In this document: positions 8,821 through 21,040 of the stretch, piece by piece
Layout: the number at the start of each line of letters is the position of its first letter
How positions within the stretch are numbered: position 1 is the stretch's first letter
NCBI GenBank assembly: GCA_016946835.1
Contig: JACVTC010000015.1
Coordinates: forward strand, 1,176,501 to 1,236,500
Length of the DNA: 60,000 bases
Origin: Neocallimastix lanati (nom. inval.)
Taxonomy: Eukaryota; Neocallimastigomycota; Neocallimastigomycetes; Neocallimastigales; Neocallimastigaceae
Direction of reading: 5' to 3'
Translations under genes and position numbers: made by a program
Notes under the pieces: generated by a model
The model's input: only the letters and a program-made list of their open reading frames with translations
The model's database searches: none
What the model was told of the DNA's origin: nothing

Positions 8821-10767
8821 TTAATTTTCAGCATCCTTCATATCAATGGCAACTTCACCAGAAAAAGTCTTTTCTGGCTTGGATGGAAGAATAGCATTAT
8901 TAGTTTCTTCTGGGGCAGCTGGTTCTTGATTTTGAGTCTTATCGGTTTCTTCTTCCTTCTTAGATAAACTACGCTTAATACTTTCACCAGTGTAAGAAAC
9001 ACCACGCTTTAAACTTTCATAACCACGAGTAGAAGAGGACTTAAGAGATTCATAAGATTCTGGTCTGTACTTCTTTAAAGCTAAACCACTACCGAAAACA
9101 AGAGCAGCAGCACCAGCAAGAGAAGTAGCAGCAACTACACCCTTACCACCTTTTTCTCCGTCAATTTCTTCAACAGCTTCATTTACATTTTGTTCTTGTT
9201 TAGCAAGAGCTTTTTGTTGTTCCTTAAGAATTTCAGCTTCCTTAGCAAGAGCTTCTTGTTCCTTAGCTTTAGCTTCATTTTCTCTAACAATAGCATTTTC
9301 TTCTCTCTTGATAGCATCAGCTTCTCTAGCAAGAGCTTCCTTTTCACTTTGCTTAATTTCCTTTTCTCTTAACTTAGCATCTTCTTCATTGCCACTAGAT
9401 CTGAATTCTTCAGCAATTTCTTCCTTTTCCTTCTTAACTTCTTCAAGATCCTTCTTAGCATCTTTCTTTTCTTGTTCAGCTTCCTTCTTTTCCTTTCTAG
9501 CTTCTTCCTTTTCTTTTCTGGCAAAAGCAATATTTTGCTTGGCAACTTCTTCTTCCTTCTTAAGATATTCATAGTATTCTTCACTATCGATTGGAGCATC
9601 AGTTGGCTTATCATGGTAGGTGGCATAGGTAGAAACTTCAGTTGGAAGATCAATAGAAGTATCGACATCTACGTCATTAGATCCAGAAGTTTCAGTATCA
9701 TCAAATTGAATTTCCTTGTATTCATCATCTTCGTCTTCCTTTGGAGCTTCAGTGACTTCAGACTTTTCAGTAGTGGTAGTAGTGGTGGTAGTTGAAGAAG
9801 TACTTTGTTCTTCAGAAGTAGTGGTAGTAGTAGTAGAGGTAGTTGGTTCTTCAGAAGTAGTGGTAGTAGTACTAGTAGTAGTGGTAGTTGGTTCTTCAGA
9901 AGTGGTGGTAGTGGTAGTAGTAGAAGAAGTACTTGGTTCTTCAGAAGTAGTGGTAGTAGTACTAGTAGTAGTGGTAGTTGGTTCTTCAGAAGTAGTGGTA
10001 GTAGTAGTGGTAGTGGTGGTTGGTTCTTCAGAAGTAGTAGTGGTGGTAGTGGTAGTGGTAGTTGAAACCTTAGCAAGACGAATTTCAGCAGTTGGAGTTG
10101 GTTTCTTATTTCTAGTAACATAAACAATAGTAGTTCTCTTAGCTGGAGTAGTAGTAGTGGTGGTGGTGGTGGTAGTTCTTTCCTTGGTAGTGGTAGTGGT
10201 TGTAGTAGTAGTTCTTTCCTTAGTGGTGGTGGTAGTAGTAGTGGTAGTGGTAGTAGATTTCTTGGAGCTTGACTTCTTTTCATCAGATTTTGATGAAGAG
10301 GAGGAAGTAGAATCACTATCATATGCAGTAAGACTACAAGCATCACGAGAAGTACGAATTAAACCATCACAACTAACAGATTCCCAAGTGGCATCAACAA
10401 AACCTAAACGAGAATCAGCCAACTTTTCGAAAAGTGGAAGACTGACATCAATAGTTCCTGGAGCACAAGAAGGACATTTATCAATAACCTTACCAATAAC
10501 ACTTTTATTACCATAGGTAACCTTAATACAAGTATTACAAATAGTAGCTGAATTTGGATTGGCATAGTTAGTAAGAGTTGAATCATATTGTTCATGGTTC
10601 ATAGCAACATAGTATTGAGTATCAAAATCAACAATACCACAAGCTGGAAGAGCCATATCAGATGGACAATCACTAGCATTACCATAGTAAGTCATTCTAC
10701 CTCTACCACTCATAGCAAAGGCAGCACCAATACTAGAAACTAATAAACTTAATGTTGAAAATTTCAT
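8821..10767 (-). CDS. Membrane-anchored expansin-like protein (DPBB domain, Thr-rich linker, coiled coil, TM)
   Basis: A single-exon gene of 648 aa. Residues 1-18 are a signal peptide. Residues 20-145 form a double-psi beta-barrel as in expansins and expansin-like proteins, with eight Cys (34, 43, 77, 80, 98, 101, 133, 144), a VID...TIDVS block and W128. D96 and D107 have the spacing of the two key Asp of bacterial EXLX1. No CBM63-like second domain follows. Residues 150-335 are Ser/Thr-rich, with homo-Thr blocks separated by SEEP or KER, probably O-glycosylated. Residues 338-400 are acidic. Residues 400-532 are a Lys/Glu/Ala coiled coil. Residues 543-564 are a hydrophobic helix followed by KKYR, then an 80-aa tail. 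I infer a type I surface protein that presents a wall-loosening, non-hydrolytic barrel at the end of a stalk. Thr tracts use mixed ACT/ACC codons, so they are not simple DNA slippage runs. The start is supported by the signal peptide. The barrel could have another binding role. Confidence 0.9.
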   Translation of the reverse strand: MKFSTLSLLVSSIGAAFAMSGRGRMTYYGNASDCPSDMALPACGIVDFDTQYYVAMNHEQYDSTLTNYANPNSATICNTCIKVTYGNKSVIGKVIDKCPSCAPGTIDVSLPLFEKLADSRLGFVDATWESVSCDGLIRTSRDACSLTAYDSDSTSSSSSKSDEKKSSSKKSTTTTTTTTTTTKERTTTTTTTTTKERTTTTTTTTTTPAKRTTIVYVTRNKKPTPTAEIRLAKVSTTTTTTTTTTSEEPTTTTTTTTTTSEEPTTTTTSTTTTTSEEPSTSSTTTTTTTSEEPTTTTTSTTTTTSEEPTTSTTTTTTSEEQSTSSTTTTTTTTEKSEVTEAPKEDEDDEYKEIQFDDTETSGSNDVDVDTSIDLPTEVSTYATYHDKPTDAPIDSEEYYEYLKKEEEVAKQNIAFARKEKEEARKEKKEAEQEKKDAKKDLEEVKKEKEEIAEEFRSSGNEEDAKLREKEIKQSEKEALAREADAIKREENAIVRENEAKAKEQEALAKEAEILKEQQKALAKQEQNVNEAVEEIDGEKGGKGVVAATSLAGAAALVFGSGLALKKYRPESYESLKSSSTRGYESLKRGVSYTGESIKRSLSKKEEETDKTQNQEPAAPEETNNAILPSKPEKTFSGEVAIDMKDAEN

Positions 10768-11348
10768 TTTGTGATTTTTTTTTCTTCTATAATAAAAAAT
10801 TGATTTTTAAATGTCACTATTTGTTAAAAAAAAAATAAATTGAATTTATTTAATTATAAAAATTTTTACTAAAAATTCTTCAAATAAATTTATATTTAAA
10901 AATTAAAAAGAATTTTTCGAATTTTTATTATCTTCTTTAAAATTTTTTATAATATTCCAAAAAAAAAATTAATAATGTATTTTTTTTCGTCAAGATTCTC
11001 AAAGTGTCGTTTTATTAATTATTTTATTATTAAATATCAAAAGTAATAACTTTCTTCTTTTAATAATAAATTAAAATTAGATTAAAAATTAGGTTAAAAA
11101 AAAAAACTAAATAGTTAAATAAATAAAATCTATTTGAATAAATAAATTAAAATAAATTATCGTAATTCGTTATTTTTTATTTAATAATAAATAAATATAT
11201 TTTATTATTATCAAAAAATATAAACAATTTATAATAAATTAAAATAAATAATTATTATTTTTTTTTATTAGTTAATTTCTAAATATGAAACTTTTTTATC
11301 ACTGCAGGAAAATCTTCTCTATTTATATTTTTTTTTTTTTTAATTTAA

Positions 11349-11382
<34 letters not shown>

Positions 11383-13250
11383 TTAATTCAACAATTAAAA
11401 TATTTTAAATATAATATATTATCAATATTTATTTTATTCAGATTTTATTATTTAAACTAAGTAATTAAATAAATTTATATTTAATTAACATTTGAATTTA
11501 AATTTATCTTTCTATTCATTTAATATATTTTCAACTCTATTATTTATATAATTATTATTGATTATTTTATTTATTATTTTACACTATTTAATGTATTATA
11601 TCTATTCATATATATATTTACATAAATATATTTATATAAATATATATACATTTATATATTTATGTATTAATATATTTATATATACATTAATATATTTATA
11701 TACATTTAAATACAATTACATATATTTACGTATATTCTTACTATTACAAATTTATTTTTATTTAATTATTTATTTTTATTTAATTATTTATTTTTATTTA
11801 ATTATTTATTTTTATTTATATTAATTTTAAAAAAAAAAAAAAAATTAAAAATTTTATGAACGATTAAACAATTAAAATTGACTGCAAATAATTAAAATAA
11901 TATTAAAAAAAAAAAAAAAAAAAAAAAAGTTTTAATATAAACTAAACTATAATAAATAATATTAAAAAAAAATGATTTAAAGTTATATTAACAGTTATAA
12001 TGTATTACTTTTATATATTTTATTAAATAAAAATAAATTAAATAATTGTAAATTAGATTGTACATAAATAAATTCATTTCTGTATATTCTTATACTCATT
12101 CAATTTACTACTGATAATATATTGCTTTCTATTGCTACGCTCCATTCAAAAATTTATTGATGATATATATTATTTATTCCCAATATATATTTTTTATATT
12201 TTATTATATTATTTCATATTGTTGAATACAATGACATTTTAACTATTTATTTAGTTTATCTCTATGCCATTCAATAAAAAAACTTTATCTTATAATAAAT
12301 TGAATTGTTTATTTAAACTTTAGGTTACTTAAATTTAAATAATATAATAATAAAAAAAAAAAAAAATTTCTTATTATATTGATAATAATCAATTTTAATT
12401 TATTTCACTATATATTAAAATATATATCCTATATTAATTAATGCTTACAATATAGAATATAAAAAATAAACTTCAAATTACACAACTCTATTTTAATAAA
12501 TTTCATATTTATTATTATCTATGGATACATATATTAATAATGTAATTGTATTAAATGGAAAATTATATTTCTTTGTCAATACAAACGGCAAAATAAATCA
12601 ACACATATATTATCAATACATTATGAACAAATAGAAACCTTGAAATAGACTTTAATATAATATTTTATTTATTTAAGTTTATTTATTATCATTTAGTATT
12701 ATTTAAAAAAAGTTACTAAATATGGTTAAAAAAATAATAAAAAAAATTTTTAATATAGTTTAAAATATATATAAAATTTAAATTGAATGTAATGAAAACT
12801 CTATAAATTTCAATTATCAAAAAAATTTCTATTTAAAATAAATTATAAATATTATATAAACTAAAATATAAAAAATAATATACATAGTATAATATAATAT
12901 ATATATATTATATATAATATAAAATAATATAAATAAAATTTAAATAAAAAAAATTTTTTGAAATATTTAAATTAAAATTAAAATAAAAAAAAAAAAATAG
13001 AATAATATATGAAATGAATATATTAAAAGTTAATTCATTTTAAACGAATAAAATGAAATAAAAAAATTTTGATTTATTTACTTATTATTGCTATTATTTA
13101 TTTACTTATTTAATATTTATTTACTTAATATTGTTCTTATTTATTAATTTTTTCATTTTTATTAATATTTATTCACTTATTAATATTTATTTACTTATTT
13201 ATATTTATTTACTTATGATTAATATTTATTTATTTATTTATTTATTTATA
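10768..13250. other. Gene-free A/T DNA upstream of the expansin-like gene
   Basis: The first few hundred bases must contain the promoter of the minus-strand gene starting at 10767, but TATA-like words are everywhere and none stands out. Microsatellites include an (AAT)n tract near 11351-11377, TTTATTTAATTA units at 11750-11818 and poly(A) near 11907-11929. No gene or RNA gene is visible. Confidence 0.6.
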
Positions 13251-13288
13251 TTAATCTAAAATGGTTTGTGTAATATTAAAAAAAAAAC

Positions 13289-13330
<42 letters not shown>

Positions 13331-15235
13331 AGAAATAATAATAAAATAAATAATAAATAATACATAATAAATAATTAATAATTAAATAATAAATAATTAA
13401 ATAATAAATAATAAAATTAAAATTAAAATTAAAATTACAAAAAAAAAATAAAAAAGGAAAAGAGGCTAATAAAATATACAAATTTGATAAAATTTTATAT
13501 TATCATAATTTAGATATAAAAAAAAATATAAAATATAATAATAATAATAATAATAATAATAAAATTCATCATTTATTTCATTAAAGTTTATTATATAAGG
13601 ATTGAATGATTAACCCATTATTTTTTGTATGTAGGTAGACCTATTGGCAGAATAAGAAAATGATATAATACTTTCAACCATTTTATTTATATTTTTTTAC
13701 TTTTATTTTTATTATTATTTCTGGTTAGTATATCGCCAATGGAGTAAAAGAAATAGGAAGAAAAAAAAAAAAAGAAGAAGAAGACATAAAAAAACTAAAC
13801 TTCAAATCAAAATCAAATAAAAAAAAAAAATTTAAAAAAAAAAACTTACTAAAAAAGGCAATGTACATTACATAAATTGAGGTACCATCTATATTAAATT
13901 ACTGATTTTTCATTGGTGGAAAATATTTATTTTAAGTATTCAAGATTAGATTTCATATAAATAAATAATAAATAGAATAAATAATAAACAATAAATAAAT
14001 AGAATCCATAAATAATAAATAGAATTAATAAGTATAAATATAATAAATAGTAAATAATAAATAAATAAATAATATATAAGTATATATAATAAGTATATAT
14101 AGATAATAAGTATATAGATAATAATAAGTATATAGAATGAATATATATAGAAATAAACAGAAATAAAAAAAAAAAAAAAAAAGATTAAAAGATGGTGAAA
14201 GAAAAGCATAGCAACATTGACCACCATCACCAATAACAGTAACAATAGCAGCAGCCATCGATCAAGTGTGCCTTTAAGAAATTATTAGATACAAATTAAG
14301 TAATCTTTTCAATTTCTATCCTCAATTTTTTTTTATTATGATGGTTAGCACTACTACTGATATTCAAAACTTTCATTACTATTATTTTATTACACGCAGA
14401 AATCTTTCATTACTATTATTTTATTATATTCAAATCTTTCATTGGTATTACTTTCTATAGTATTTATTATATATTTATATATTATCTATTTATTATATAT
14501 ATATATAACAATCAATCATAATTTATAGAATGGTAGTTTAAACTTTATTTTTTTTTTGCCATATCTTTTAAAAAAAAAAATTATTATTTAAAAAAAAAAT
14601 AATAAAATAAAATAATAAAATAAAATAATAAAATAAAATAAAATAAAATAATAATAAAATAATAATAAAATAAAATAATATTAGAGTAAATAGAATAAAT
14701 TGAATGAAAAAAATTTTTAAATCCATTCAAACCAGCCAACCAACCAACAATAAAAGAAGATATTTTATTTTATTATTATTCGAATAGAAAAAATAATAAT
14801 AAATAATAAATAATAAATAATTATATAAAATAATAAATAATAATAATAATAATAAAACAATTTTTTTTTTTTTTTTTACTTCAATTAACTTTGCTTTGCT
14901 TTTTTTTTTTTTTCAAATCAAATAAAAAATAAACTTTTACATTCCATTCCATTACATGAGTTGTTAATTGTACATTACATCTACATGATATAAGAATGGT
15001 AAAAGAAAAAAAAAAAATTATTATTTTTGTAATTTTTATTTTTTTTTTTATTTAAGGATGGTTCATCCACTCCATCTTTACCTAAATATATTTATATATA
15101 AAATATATTTTATATATTTTTTTTATTTCATATTATCATTTTTTATGTTGAAGTTTTCCTATTTTATATTATCATTTTATTTTATTTTATTTTTTTATTT
15201 TATTTTATTTTATTTTTAATTCATAAATGAATGAA

Positions 15236-15270
<35 letters not shown>

Positions 15271-15381
15271 ATGTTTGATGTTCGAATGAAACAAACAATC
15301 ATGAACAAACCATAAAATTTGAAAATGATTAGATATAAAAATATTAAAAAACATTAAAAATTCAATGAATGAATTTTCTTT

Positions 15382-15414
<33 letters not shown>

Positions 15415-18079
15415 AAAATTATAAAAAAAAGAATAACAAAAAAAAAATAAAGAAAAAGAAAAATAAACGCAAATTTTTTTTTTTTTTGTTTTGTCTGTTG
15501 TTATTCAATAAAAAAATTTATTAAATTCAATTTTATTAAATATGTATAATTATATATATATTTAAATTTATATAGGTAAAAATAGAAAGAAAAGAAAAGA
15601 AAAAAAATATGAAAAGATAGAAGGATAGAAAGAATTAATGAAAAAATAAAATAAAATAAGAATAATAAAATAAAATAATAAAAGTTTAAGTATTCTATAT
15701 AAAATAGGAATATTCTATATAAAATAGGAATAGGAATAGGAATATAGATATGAATAGAGAAATCTCAACTTAACACCAAAACTTCAATCTATATTATTAT
15801 AGAAATAATTAAAAAAAAAACAATTATTTTTTTTTATTTTACCTAAATCATATTAATACTGTTTTATTTTAATTTTTATTTTATTATACTATTATTTAAT
15901 ATTTTATTTTTTAATTTTATATATTTTATTTTTATTTTATTATATTTTTATTTTTATTTTATTTTATTTTATTTTTAATTTTATATATTTTATTTTTATT
16001 TTATTATATTTTTATTTTTATTTTATTTTATTTTATTTTTTAATTTTATATATTTTATTTTTATTTTATTATATTTCTATATTTCTATATTTAATATTTT
16101 ATTTTATTTCTTATATTTCTATATTTAATATTTTATTTTGTTTAATTTTTAAAATATTTTAATTAAAACAAAATTAGAAAAATTATTTTTAATTATTTTT
16201 TTTTTTTTTTAATTTTAATTATTTCTTAATTAATTAAAAACTTTTTTTTTTTCATTTTTTTTATTTTTTTTTTATTTTCATTAATGATGAAATAGAAATA
16301 GACATGATTATCTTTATTTTATTTTATTTTTCTATTTTTTCTATTTTTTATATGCTATAAATAAAAACTATTCAATAGAATTTCTTTTATTATTATTATT
16401 ATTTTTACTTTTTTTATTTTATTTTATTTAATAGTATTGTTAAAAGTGTTACATAAAAAAAAATCAATTAATTTAAGATATAGAATATGAAAAAAAAATT
16501 ATTTAGCCATTTATTTCGTTCATCTTTTTTTTTTTTTTTTACCGTTACTTCAATCCTTTTTTAATGGTACATAAAATAGTATTTATGGTTTTAAAGGATA
16601 ATAAAAAATAAAAAAAAAATAAAAAATAAAAAAAAATTTATTAATAATTTATAATTTATAAGGTAAATTAGCATCATTATTATAATTAATCATCTTTATT
16701 CATCTTTATTAAAATAAAAAAAAAAAACTTTTTAAAGTTTTGGTTTTCTTTTTTATTTTTTTTCTTTCCTTCAACAGCGCCTTCCACATTTAAAAAATTA
16801 AAAAAAAAAAAAAAATAGAAATTTATATATATTTATATATACATAATTAATATAATTAATATAATTATATTTAACTGTCTATTTTGCATTCTATGATGTA
16901 TTCTATAGATATTATTAGTTTTTTTTTTTTAATTATTGTTTTATAATTAGATTCATAAAAAAAAAATAATAATAAAAATAAAAATAAAATAAAACTAAAA
17001 ATATTAAAATAACAAAATTTTTTTGTTTTAATTTTATATTTATTAATTTATTTTTTTTACTTATCTATTATATTGTTTAATGAGTTACCTTGATTAATTA
17101 TTTAATTATTTTTTTATTATTATCTATTAATAAATAGTCTTTTTTTTTTTATTCTCTTTTAATCTTTTTTTATCCATTTAAATGATTTTTTTTTTTAATT
17201 TAATTTTTTCTTTTTTTCTTTTTTTATTAAATAAATTTTTAATTAGTTCAATGGAATGGTTAGCCTTTTTTTTAAAAAAAAAAAAAAAAAATTAAAATAA
17301 AAAAAATTAAAATGAAAAGTGTAAATTAAAAATTAAAAAGAAACCTATTGATATAATAATTAAATAGATTAATTAAATAAAATAATAATAATAATTAAAA
17401 TGAAAATGAATAAAAAATTAAATCAATTATTTATACCTATATAATTAAATAGATAGATTAATAATACTAATAATATCATTTAAGGAATAATTAAAAAATA
17501 AGAAAAAATAAAAATAACAATGAATATAAAATAAAAAAGATTAACGACAGTAACCATAGCAACAAAGAATAATATATATATTTATAAATATATATGTAAA
17601 GTAATCTATTCCTTCCCTTTTTTCTAAAGTAAAAACATTTGTTATATCAATAATTATGGTAGGGTACTGGCATAAAAAAGATTAAATAGGATAGGATGTA
17701 AAGATTGCATAATGAATATCTTTTATCGGTAAAAGTATAATCAAAGCTACCAAAGAAAAAAAAAAAGTTTAGAATTAAAAAACTTTTACTTTTTTTTTTT
17801 ATTATTATATTATTATTATTGCTTTTTGAAAAAAAAAAAAAATTCTAATTAAACTATCAATATATTATAATAATAATAATGTATAGTATAATAATAATAA
17901 TGGTAATAGTAATAGTAAATGGAGAAATTCAAAACATAGAAATAAATCAATGAATATTTATATGACATTAAATAAATAAATTAATTAATTAATTAATTAA
18001 AATTAATTAAATTCAATATATATAAAAAAAATAACCAAATAATTTCAATCCATTTTTCATCCATTATAAATAAATTTAT
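13251..18079. other. Gene-free A/T DNA with microsatellites
   Basis: Contains a roughly 40-nt poly(A) run (about 13290-13329), AAAATAAAAT-type tracts (14600-14690), (AAAT)n at 15232-15272, T30 near 15381-15410, and a TTTTATTTTATA-type repeat with three diverged units at about 15900-16140. Open frames here are low-complexity Phe/Ile/Tyr/Leu strings with no domain, so I call no gene. Confidence 0.6.
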
Positions 18080-18140
18080 AAATAAATAAATAAGTCAATG
18101 GATATAATAATAATCAAATAAATAAATTTGAAATGAAGAG
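18080..18140. repeat. Dispersed repeat, copy 1 (partner 20310-20370)
   Basis: AAATAAGTCAATGGATATAA and its flanks recur nearly unchanged at 20310-20370. Similarity may fade on for another 50 bp (TTGGTAAT in both). The two copies are 2.2 kb apart in the same orientation. Confidence 0.7.
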
Positions 18141-18333
18141 GATTAATTTAATAAAAATAATTTAACCCTTGGTAATTTTTTTTAAATTAATTTTTTCTTT
18201 ACAATAAATTAATTAAAAAAATAAACCATTACAATAAATAATGGAATAAATAATAATTAATAATTAAATAATTAAATAATTAATAAATATATTATTAAAA
18301 TAAATTCTATTCAACATATAATTAAAATTATAA

Positions 18334-18384
<51 letters not shown>

Positions 18385-19140
18385 ATCATTTCAAAATGTT
18401 TTTTTTTTTTTTTTCTTTTCTTCTCTTTAAAAATAAAGTGGAATGGCATGAAACTCATTAAATAAGTGAATAATGAATAGTATAACTCACTGTTATAAAG
18501 AAATTTTTTATCTATTAACTATAGACTATTAACTATGATTAATTATTATTCATTATTCATTATTATTCATTAACTTTTATTAACTATGATGGACAAAAAA
18601 AAAATAAATTAGTTTCTTAATTTTCCTAATCCATAGTAAAAAAAAGAGGTTGAATGAATGCTTTGTTTATTGAATAAATAAATAAATAAATATTTATATA
18701 ATAGTTAAAATAATATATATGATATATTATATTATATAGAGCTAATTTTTATTTAATTATATTTATTTATTTATTTATTTATTTTATTATTACACACATT
18801 CTACATCAACATTTATAAAAGTATTTACAACTCCCATTTCTTTTTTTTTTTTTTTCATATATTCTTTATTCATAGTAATAAAGTAAAAAGTTGATAATAA
18901 ATAAGTATAAAAAAATAAAATTATAGTGAATTTGAGGGGCTTTATCATTCTTTTATTTTTTTTACATTTTAAATTAATGAATATATAAATATTAATATAA
19001 ATAAATATATAATATTAAATGAATAAATAAATAAATCAATAACAAACTTTAAATTAGAAATGAATTATCCATAAAATAAAACTTTTTTTATATATATATT
19101 ATTATATATTAAATACCATATTTACAATATATTAATAGCT
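18141..19140. other. Gene-free A/T DNA
   Basis: Includes a pure (AAAT)n tract at about 18328-18386 and a few mixed-sequence patches. No gene seen. Confidence 0.55.
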
Positions 19141-19216
19141 ATTCTTTTCTATTATGATGATAGTAGCATTAAATAGTTATTCTTTTCTATTATGATGATA
19201 GTAATATTAAATAGTT
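19141..19216. repeat. Two-unit tandem repeat, 38-bp period
   Basis: ATTCTTTTCTATTATGATGA begins at 19141 and again at 19179, each followed by TAGTA(G/A)(C/T)ATTAAATAG. A third unit starts near 19217 and decays quickly. Confidence 0.75.
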
Positions 19217-19356
19217 ATTCTTATTTACTATATAATAGTATGATAGGAGATATTCTTATTTTATTTACCAGATACTAATGATTATACTGAAGAGGTTATT
19301 CTCTTTTTTCATCTTAGTTGATGTTGAAGGATGATGTATTTATTTTTATTTTATGT

Positions 19357-19437
19357 AGTATGTATGATGTATGTAGAATGTATGATGTATGTAGAATGTA
19401 TGATGTAGAATGTAGAATGTATGATGTAGAATGTATT
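19357..19437. repeat. GTATGATGTA/GTAGAAT minisatellite
   Basis: Alternating GTATGAT and GTAGAAT words, about ten in a row, with no long homopolymer. It is unusually G-rich on one strand for this DNA. Confidence 0.75.
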
Positions 19438-19862
19438 ACTAATGAAGATCATTTCCAAAAATATAAAAAATAAAATTTTATTCATTATTCATTATTATTC
19501 ATTATTTTAATAATTTAATTACTTTCAATCTATTTACCATCTTTTACTTCCAATTAATTTATGTAATTGTTTGGTAAAAAAATAAAATAAAATAAAATAA
19601 AATAAAATATATTATATTATATAATATACATAATATATATTAATGTATATAATAATGTATAATGTACATAATACTCTCTATTGTTTGTACATTAATAATA
19701 ATTTTATTTTTTTTTTTTTAATTTTTTTATTTATTTATTTTTTATTTTTTTTTTTTTGGAAATTTCAATCTCAAAATCTCAACTAAATGAATTGTTATTA
19801 TATTGACCTCGTTTATTATTTTTAAATTTCTTTTCTAATTTAATAGTTAATATAATACATTC

Positions 19863-19988
19863 TATTATTTATATATACTTTATATAATATCTATATATAC
19901 TATGATTTATATACTTCATATTATATTTATAGTTTATTATTTATATATACTTTATATAATATCTATATATACTATGATTTATATACTT
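19863..19988. repeat. 54-bp unit in two tandem copies, 72-bp period
   Basis: Positions 19863-19916 are repeated essentially exactly at 19935-19988, with an 18-bp spacer. This looks like a recent local duplication. Confidence 0.8.
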
Positions 19989-20046
19989 ATTATATTATAT
20001 CTATACTTTTTATTTTTATTGTGTAGATAAGCAAAAACCTAAACTA

Positions 20047-20079
<33 letters not shown>

Positions 20080-20309
20080 CTCTTTGGTTCATTTCTTTCT
20101 TTTGAATCGTTGGTTGGTTGTCTCCTTACAATCTATGGCTAATCAATAGCCATAATCATTCTAACCCATACAATATTTATTCTGGCCTTTTCTGCTACGA
20201 AATTCAAAGATACATTTATAATAGAGCCTATAAAAATTTGTAATAGAGCCCATAAAAATTTATATATGTATAAAGAAGTTAATATCAATATCAAAAAATA
20301 TAAATTTAT

Positions 20310-20370
20310 TAATAAATAAATAAGTCAATGGATATAACAATAATCAAATAAATAAATTTAAAATGAAATC
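20310..20370. repeat. Dispersed repeat, copy 2 (partner 18080-18140)
   Basis: Same sequence as 18080-18140 with one or two differences, same orientation. Confidence 0.7.
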
Positions 20371-20517
20371 ATCATTAAAACCAATATTTTTATTGGTAAT
20401 AGTAATAATTATTATTTCAGTTTTATTGGATTATTTGGTAGTTTTTATTTTATTTTATTTTATTTTATGGAAAATTAATTTTATATAATTAAATCGTAAT
20501 ATTAATTAGTTATTGCA

Positions 20518-21040
20518 AATAATAAATAATACAAAGAGTATTTATTAATTAAATAATAAATAATAAATAATAAAAAGAGTATTTATTAATAAATAATAAA
20601 TAATAAAAAGAGTATTTATTAATAAATAATAAATAATAAAAAGAGTATTTATTAATTAAATAATAAATAATAAAAAGAGTATTTATTAATAAATAATAAA
20701 TAATAAATAATAAATAATAAATAATAAATAATAAATAATAAATAATAATAAATAATAAATAATAAATAATAAATAATAAATGATAAATGATAAATAATAA
20801 ATAATAAATAATAATTAATAAAAAAGAGTATTTATTAATTAAATAATAAATAATAAATAATAAATAATAAATAATAAAAAGAGTATTTATTAATTAAATA
20901 ATAAATAATAAAAAGAGTATTTATTAATTAAATAATAAATAATAAAAAGACTATTTATTAATAAATAATAAATAATAAATAATAAATAATAAATAATAAA
21001 TAATAAATAATAAATAATAAAAAGAGTATTTATTAATAAA
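20518..21040 (+). repeat. Palindromic A/T satellite, array S1 (forward)
   Basis: About ten units of AAAAAGAGTATTTATTAATAAAT or TTAATTAAAT variants, separated by (AAT/AAAT)n filler of variable length. The core TATTTATTAATAAATA is a perfect 16-bp palindrome, while the AAAAAGAG prefix gives each unit a direction. Here all units point forward. The same unit recurs in five arrays between 51.3 and 58.5 kb. Confidence 0.88.

Noticed and set aside
9190-10516. Plus-strand frames rich in Val, Ser or Phe opposite the expansin-like gene
   Set aside because: They are antisense readings of the Thr tracts and the coiled coil; the minus strand has a signal peptide, a conserved barrel and a TM.
20518-21040. 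CRISPR-like array
   Set aside because: Spacing is irregular, spacers are simple AAT filler, and no associated genes exist; it is an A/T satellite.
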